Shown here one piece after another: positions 7,915 to 10,682 of a stretch of DNA of 10,682 nt (position 1 is the first letter of the stretch; each line of letters starts with the position of its first letter). Origin of the DNA: an uncultured Lachnospiraceae bacterium (GTDB lineage: Bacteria > Bacillota > Clostridia > Lachnospirales > Lachnospiraceae); NCBI GenBank assembly GCA_949283905.1, contig CASDUB010000041.1, positions 1 through 10,682 on the forward strand, in the 5' to 3' direction. Made by a program: the position numbers and the translations under genes. The notes under the pieces are model-generated. The model was not told where the DNA came from. It saw only the letters and a program-made list of their open reading frames with translations, and made no database searches.

Positions 7915-7943
7915 ATAATACCATACGAGCTATTTTGAGTCAA
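7915..7943 (-). promoter_or_regulatory. Promoter of prfC
   Basis: On the minus strand TTGACT (7938-7943) and TATTAT (7915-7920) are separated by exactly 17 nt, and the -10 is preceded by TGG, an extended -10. Transcription should start near 7908 and leave a leader of about 45 nt before the GTG at 7862. A small AACGA...TCGTT inverted repeat (7942-7957) touches the upstream edge of the -35; its meaning is unknown. Confidence 0.75.
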
Positions 7944-7976
7944 CGAAAGCTATCGTTTCAGCTGAATTCGGTTAAG

Positions 7977-8000
7977 AAAAAAGCAGCCTTTCGGCTGCCT
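7977..8000 (-). terminator. Intrinsic terminator of the EIIC-like gene
   Basis: Read on the minus strand, GCAGCC (7993-7998), a GAAA tetraloop (7989-7992) and GGCTGC (7983-7988) form a GC-rich hairpin followed by six T (7977-7982). The hairpin starts almost directly after the stop codon of the membrane protein gene (8002-8004). It separates that gene from the prfC promoter downstream. Confidence 0.9.
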
Positions 8001-8001
8001 T

Positions 8002-9093
8002 TTACTGTAATTTGAGGTCTCCCTCTTTTATCCATCCTATCTTTCTTTCAATATTGCAGAAAATGACACTGAGTACGGCCGGGAGTACAAAACAGATAAG
8101 AACAAGGCCAACCCAGTCAAAAGCCGTAATCGCAGCTCTTGATCCCTGTTCAATCTCGCTGAGCCATCCTGTATACACGCCTATCTGTCCCACAAGACCG
8201 CATGTTCCCATTCCGGAAGACACCGCAGGTCCGTTCATTGTAAGCTTGAATATACAAGTCGCAATAGGTCCTGTTATAGCTGAAGCAAGAGTCGGCGCAA
8301 TCCAGATCCTTGGGTTTCTGACGATATTAGGCATCTGGAGCATTGAAGTTCCGATTCCCTGAGATACAAGGCCGCCCACTCCGTTTTCTCTAAAAGACAT
8401 TACGGCAAATCCGACCATCTGCGCGCAGCAGCCTGCCACGGCAGCTCCGCCTGCCAGTCCCGTAAGACCAAGGGCTGCACATATCGCCGCAGATGATATA
8501 GGAAGTGTAAGGGCGATTCCTACCGTTACAGATACTATTATTCCCATCATAAACGGCTGAAGCTCAGTCGCCATCATTATCACATTGCCGAAAGCAGAAG
8601 CAGCTGCACCGATTGGAGCCGCTATAAGCGCCGCTATACCTATTCCTGAAAGTATGGTGGCTATAGGCGTTACAAGAATATCGACCTTAGTTTCTTTCGA
8701 TACAAGTTTTCCGCACTCCGACGCAACGATCGCGACAACAAGCACAGCAAGAGGCCCTCCGGCGCCGCCAATTACGTTAGTCGCATATCCCACCGGTATC
8801 AGCGAAAACAATACAAGCGGCGGAGCCTGCAGCGCGTATCCGATAGCCACAGCCATCGCGGGTCCTACCATTGCAGAAGCAAGGTCGCCTATCGAATAAG
8901 CCGTCTCTCCGATACTGCAAATGCTCATGCTGAAAATTCCGATATGAAACGTATCTCCCAGCGTATTTAAGATAGTTCCGATAAGAAGCGTACAGAACAG
9001 TCCCTGTGCCATCGCTCCCAGCGCATCCACGCCGTATCGCTTCGCAGAAAATATAATATTTTTCTTTTTCAGAAAAGCCTTAAATCCATTCAT
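8002..9093 (-). CDS. PfoR-like PTS_EIIC_2 family membrane protein, candidate NiaR-regulated niacin transporter
   Basis: The 363-residue product is a very hydrophobic polytopic membrane protein, about ten membrane segments by eye, with a short basic N-terminus and a short charged C-terminus. It carries landmarks I associate with the PfoR/PTS_EIIC_2 family (COG3641): NVIGGAGGP at 106-114, SFRENGVGG with QGIGTSMLQMPNIVRNPRIW at about 233-264, and SSGMGTCGLVGQIG at 292-305. The family resembles PTS permease (EIIC) domains, but no EIIA or EIIB domain is fused or encoded nearby, so sugar phosphotransfer is doubtful. The start is ATG 9093 with AGGGGGA (9101-9107) 7 nt upstream. It is divergent from niaR and shares a promoter region with two NiaR-type palindromes, which points to control by niacin availability and a role in uptake of niacin or a related compound. 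That function is inferred from context, not from the protein itself. Some annotation systems name relatives as nicotinate-regulated transporters, as I recall. Confidence 0.85.
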   Translation of the reverse strand: MNGFKAFLKKKNIIFSAKRYGVDALGAMAQGLFCTLLIGTILNTLGDTFHIGIFSMSICSIGETAYSIGDLASAMVGPAMAVAIGYALQAPPLVLFSLIPVGYATNVIGGAGGPLAVLVVAIVASECGKLVSKETKVDILVTPIATILSGIGIAALIAAPIGAAASAFGNVIMMATELQPFMMGIIVSVTVGIALTLPISSAAICAALGLTGLAGGAAVAGCCAQMVGFAVMSFRENGVGGLVSQGIGTSMLQMPNIVRNPRIWIAPTLASAITGPIATCIFKLTMNGPAVSSGMGTCGLVGQIGVYTGWLSEIEQGSRAAITAFDWVGLVLICFVLPAVLSVIFCNIERKIGWIKEGDLKLQ

Positions 9094-9100
9094 TATTTGT

Positions 9101-9107
9101 TCCCCCT
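9101..9107 (-). promoter_or_regulatory. Ribosome binding site of the EIIC-like gene
   Basis: The minus strand reads AGGGGGA, 7 nt before the ATG at 9093. It supports this start over any later Met. Confidence 0.75.
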
Positions 9108-9140
9108 GATTTTAATAAAGGCTGTAATTATGTCAAATCT

Positions 9141-9154
9141 TGTGTCTTGACACA
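9141..9154. promoter_or_regulatory. Operator A, NiaR-type palindrome
   Basis: TGTGTC-TT-GACACA is a perfect 6+6 bp palindrome with a 2-bp spacer. Its core TGTC-WW-GACA is shared with operator B and is of the kind I recall for NiaR (YrxA) sites. It contains the TTGACA (9147-9152) that could act as the -35 of niaR, and it lies just downstream of the predicted start (about 9157) of the EIIC-like transcript. A repressor bound here would block both promoters. Confidence 0.7.
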
Positions 9155-9177
9155 TATCTTGTTATTATAGTGATAAT
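9147..9177 (+). promoter_or_regulatory. Candidate promoter of niaR
   Basis: The plus strand has TTGACA (9147-9152) inside operator A and GATAAT (9172-9177) after a long 19-nt spacer, predicting a start near 9184 at operator B. It is weaker than, and overlaps, the divergent promoter. An alternative is TTTACA (9202-9207) with TACTGT (9225-9230) at 17 nt, which would leave only operator B upstream. Sequence alone does not settle the choice. Confidence 0.45.
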
Positions 9178-9191
9178 TTCATATATGTCAA
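9164..9191 (-). promoter_or_regulatory. Promoter of the EIIC-like gene
   Basis: The minus strand has a perfect TTGACA (9186-9191), a 16-nt spacer and a perfect TATAAT (9164-9169). It is the strongest promoter match in the window. Predicted start is about 9157, giving a leader of about 64 nt. The -35 lies inside operator B, and operator A follows the start point, the arrangement of a strong promoter held down by a repressor. Confidence 0.8.
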
Positions 9192-9198
9192 GACATAT
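9183..9198. promoter_or_regulatory. Operator B, NiaR-type palindrome
   Basis: ATATGTC-AA-GACATAT is a perfect 7+7 bp palindrome with a 2-bp spacer. On the minus strand it includes the TTGACA -35 (9186-9191) of the EIIC-like gene, and it covers the predicted start (about 9184) of the niaR transcript. Its centre is 43 bp from that of operator A, close to four helical turns, so two bound dimers would face the same side of the DNA. Confidence 0.7.
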
Positions 9199-9269
9199 GT
9201 ATTTACAAAATTAAAATATTAAGGTACTGTATTATGGTAAATTAAAATGTATCTTCAGAGGTAATTAAA

Positions 9270-9785
9270 GTGACAGCAGAAGAAAGAAGAAAATGTATAT
9301 TAGAAAAACTCAAAAGCTCGGAAAAAGCAATCAGCGCTTCAGCGCTTGCAACCGGCTTTAATGTAAGCAGACAAATCATTGTGGGAGACATAGCTCTTTT
9401 AAGGGCACAGGGAAATGATATAAACTCTACTCCGCGTGGCTATGTTATCGAGAAAACAGCAGACAACGGACTTATAAAAACAATAATCTGCAAACATGAT
9501 CTCTCTCTTACGGAAAAAGAGCTCAACGCATGTGTTGACTTCGGATGTAAAGTTATTAATGTCATAGTCGAACATCCGATATACGGTCAGCTCACCGGAG
9601 ATCTAATGCTTTCCTCAAGATATGATGTTAAACAATTTATAGAAAAGGTAAATGCTGATAAAGTCCACTCTCTAAGTGAACTGACAAACAACTTTCATAT
9701 TCACACTTTAAAATGTCCGACTGAAGAAGCTTTTAATAAGTTATGCACTGAATTAGATTCTCTCGGAATCCTGGTTAATGAATAA
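9270..9785 (+). CDS. niaR: NiaR, niacin-responsive transcriptional repressor (HTH + 3H domain)
   Basis: NiaR (YrxA) represses NAD biosynthesis and niacin uptake genes when nicotinic acid is present. The 171-residue product has an N-terminal winged helix-turn-helix of the HTH_11 type (about 3-60; ISASALATGFNVSRQIIVGDI then LRAQG and the wing STPRGYVI). The C-terminal 3H domain (about 70-170) contains His76 (ICKHD), Glu84 (TEKE), His102 (VEHPIYGQL), and His143/His145 (FHIHTL). H76, E84, H143 and H145 line up by spacing with the metal ligands I recall from the Thermotoga TM1602 structure. The start is GTG 9270, with AGAGG (9257-9261) 8 nt upstream. It is divergent from the EIIC-like gene, and both share two palindromes, so autoregulation is likely. 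No nadABC genes are in the window; other targets must lie elsewhere. Confidence 0.92.
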   Translation: MTAEERRKCILEKLKSSEKAISASALATGFNVSRQIIVGDIALLRAQGNDINSTPRGYVIEKTADNGLIKTIICKHDLSLTEKELNACVDFGCKVINVIVEHPIYGQLTGDLMLSSRYDVKQFIEKVNADKVHSLSELTNNFHIHTLKCPTEEAFNKLCTELDSLGILVNE

Positions 9786-9807
9786 TTATAAATATTCATA
9801 AAAATAT

Positions 9808-9836
9808 CGCCCTGTGATTTTCAATTTCACAGGGCG
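9808..9836. terminator. Bidirectional terminator between niaR and the SGNH hydrolase gene
   Basis: CGCCCTGTGA (9808-9817) and TCACAGGGCG (9827-9836) form a perfect 10-bp stem around a 9-nt loop. On the plus strand it is followed by TTTATATAT, a modest U-tract for niaR; on the minus strand by ATATTTTT for the SGNH hydrolase gene. It lies in the 66-bp gap between the convergent stop codons. Confidence 0.85.
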
Positions 9837-9851
9837 TTTATATATGTTAGT

Positions 9852-10520
9852 TTAAATTAAAATCTTCTTTATTTTCTCTTTAAAAGCCTCTGCAAGTTTT
9901 CGATGATTTTCCTCATCCATATGAACCGAGTCAACATCGGAGGCGTCGGCAAAATCAGAAGCCCTCATAAATTCGCAGCCAAACATCGAGGCGACGTTTT
10001 CGTAGATTTTCGGAAATTTATGGCTGATTTCAACACTTTTTTCCGTATAAGTGCCGTACATAAAAGAATTTTTTATGTTGTCGCCTATAAAAATCGGCGA
10101 AACTACTAATACTTTCGGCATTTTATATCCTGAATATAAAAAGGGATTTTTTATGACTTTTAAAAGCTCAATCATGGCAAGCCCTATGGAATCCTCAGAC
10201 GGCGCGTATATTGCCTTCAGATCGTTTGTTCCGAGCATAATCACGATCAAATCGACAGGCATCTGTGAAAGAATACACGGCGTAAAATATTCTCTTCCCT
10301 CACAGAAGGGCCACGCGTTATCTCTGTAAATTGTAGTTCGCCCGCACAATCCCTCTTCAATAATTTCATATTCAGAGCCTAATTCTTTCTGAAGGATTTT
10401 AGTCCATCTTACGTCTTCCGGCCATCTCTGGGGAATATTCTCGTCAGTAGGCAAATCAGGACGAAAGTTAGGATTTGCCCCATATGTATTTGAATCACCG
10501 TAACAAAGAATTCTTTTCAT
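9852..10520 (-). CDS. SGNH/GDSL hydrolase, arylesterase/acyltransferase-like
   Basis: This 222-residue protein belongs to the SGNH hydrolase superfamily of esterases and acyltransferases. All four blocks are visible: block I YGDSN at 7-11 with nucleophile Ser10, block II with Gly60 in EEGLCGRTT, block III MLGTND at 95-100 with Asn99, and block V DSVH at 197-200 giving Asp197 and His200. The phrases MKRILCYGDS, DVRWTKILQ, EEGLCGRTT, VIMLGTNDLKA and PKVLVVSP strongly recall the Mycobacterium smegmatis arylesterase/perhydrolase MsAcT. There is no signal peptide, so it is probably cytoplasmic. The ATG at 10520 has GGAGG (10526-10530) 5 nt upstream. It seems to be a single-gene unit with its own terminator. 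The physiological ester is unknown, and nothing around it ties it to niacin metabolism. Confidence 0.9.
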   Translation of the reverse strand: MKRILCYGDSNTYGANPNFRPDLPTDENIPQRWPEDVRWTKILQKELGSEYEIIEEGLCGRTTIYRDNAWPFCEGREYFTPCILSQMPVDLIVIMLGTNDLKAIYAPSEDSIGLAMIELLKVIKNPFLYSGYKMPKVLVVSPIFIGDNIKNSFMYGTYTEKSVEISHKFPKIYENVASMFGCEFMRASDFADASDVDSVHMDEENHRKLAEAFKEKIKKILI

Positions 10521-10545
10521 GAAAACCTCCGAAGTTTTTTATTTT

Positions 10546-10551
10546 ATTATA
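10546..10551 (-). promoter_or_regulatory. Likely -10 element of the SGNH hydrolase gene
   Basis: A perfect TATAAT on the minus strand lies about 26 nt before the start codon. The best hexamer 17 nt upstream (TGGAAA) is a poor -35, so the promoter may be weak or activator-dependent. A GAAGTT...AACTTC inverted repeat (10531-10536 with 10555-10560) brackets it and could be a protein-binding site. Confidence 0.5.
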
Positions 10552-10586
10552 ATCAACTTCAAACCGCATTTCCATATTCAAAAGAC

Positions 10587-10616
10587 AAAAAAAGAGCAAC
10601 GATCTCTCGTCACTCT
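10587..10616 (-). terminator. Intrinsic terminator of a transcription unit beyond the right edge
   Basis: On the minus strand AGAGTGACGA (10607-10616), a GAGA loop (10603-10606) and TCGTTGCTCT (10593-10602) pair over 10 bp with two adjacent G-U wobbles, followed by a run of T (10587-10592, with one more in the stem end). It terminates leftward transcription entering from outside the window. I see no convincing gene in 10617-10682. Confidence 0.75.
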
Positions 10617-10682
10617 TAAATCTTTTATACTTTCAAAACTACACACATGAACCGCATCGTAATGCCTTTGAATCAAATTACC

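Noticed and set aside
7942..7957. AACGA...TCGTT inverted repeat upstream of prfC as an operator
   Set aside because: Only a 5-bp stem with a 6-nt loop; it could easily occur by chance and nothing else supports regulation.
8002..9093. Functional PTS sugar permease
   Set aside because: No EIIA, EIIB, HPr or sugar metabolism genes are nearby, and the control region points to NiaR instead. Fold similarity to EIIC alone does not support sugar phosphotransfer.
10627..10659. Ten-codon minus-strand frame beginning MRFMCVV with an AAAGG upstream
   Set aside because: Too short to support, and it lies in a region more likely to be the 3' end of an RNA unit.
10647..10682. Plus-strand ATG frame running off the right edge
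   Set aside because: Only 12 codons are visible, there is no Shine-Dalgarno, and the upstream sequence shows no promoter.

Overview
The window looks like chromosomal DNA from a low-to-moderate GC Gram-positive anaerobe of the class Clostridia, most likely the Lachnospiraceae. This rests on gene order and protein style only. The Asp23-nusB-xseA-xseB-ispA-dxs-tlyA-nadK block, the AGGAGG-type ribosome binding sites, and the pairing of a NiaR repressor with a PfoR-like membrane protein all fit. No genus can be assigned from sequence alone.

Positions 1-6253, minus strand: one tightly packed housekeeping operon read from right to left. It starts at an extended -10 promoter (6245-6253) and runs Asp23-family protein, nusB, xseA, xseB, ispA, dxs, tlyA, then nadK, which leaves the window at base 1. 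Junctions are 1-9 nt gaps or one-base TAATG overlaps, and several Shine-Dalgarno sites sit over the preceding stop codon, so translational coupling is likely. The operon combines transcription antitermination (NusB), DNA repair (exonuclease VII), isoprenoid precursor synthesis (DXS, prenyl diphosphate synthase), rRNA methylation (TlyA) and NADP synthesis (NAD kinase). folD, which lies between nusB and xseA in Bacillus subtilis, is absent.

Positions 6273-7943, minus strand: prfC (release factor 3) with its own sigma-A type promoter. Positions 7977-9093, minus strand: a gene for a roughly 39 kDa polytopic membrane protein of the PfoR / PTS_EIIC_2 family, ending in a strong terminator. Positions 9270-9785, plus strand: a divergent niaR gene for the nicotinate-responsive repressor. 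The 176-bp divergent gap holds two operator-like palindromes with a TGTC-WW-GACA core, 43 bp centre to centre. Each covers the -35 element of one promoter and the start point of the other. This is the most interesting part of the window: it argues that the orphan EIIC-like protein belongs to the NiaR regulon and may be a niacin (or niacin-derivative) transporter.

Positions 9808-10682: a bidirectional terminator, then a minus-strand SGNH hydrolase resembling the Mycobacterium smegmatis arylesterase/acyltransferase. Last comes a minus-strand terminator for a transcription unit that lies beyond the right edge.
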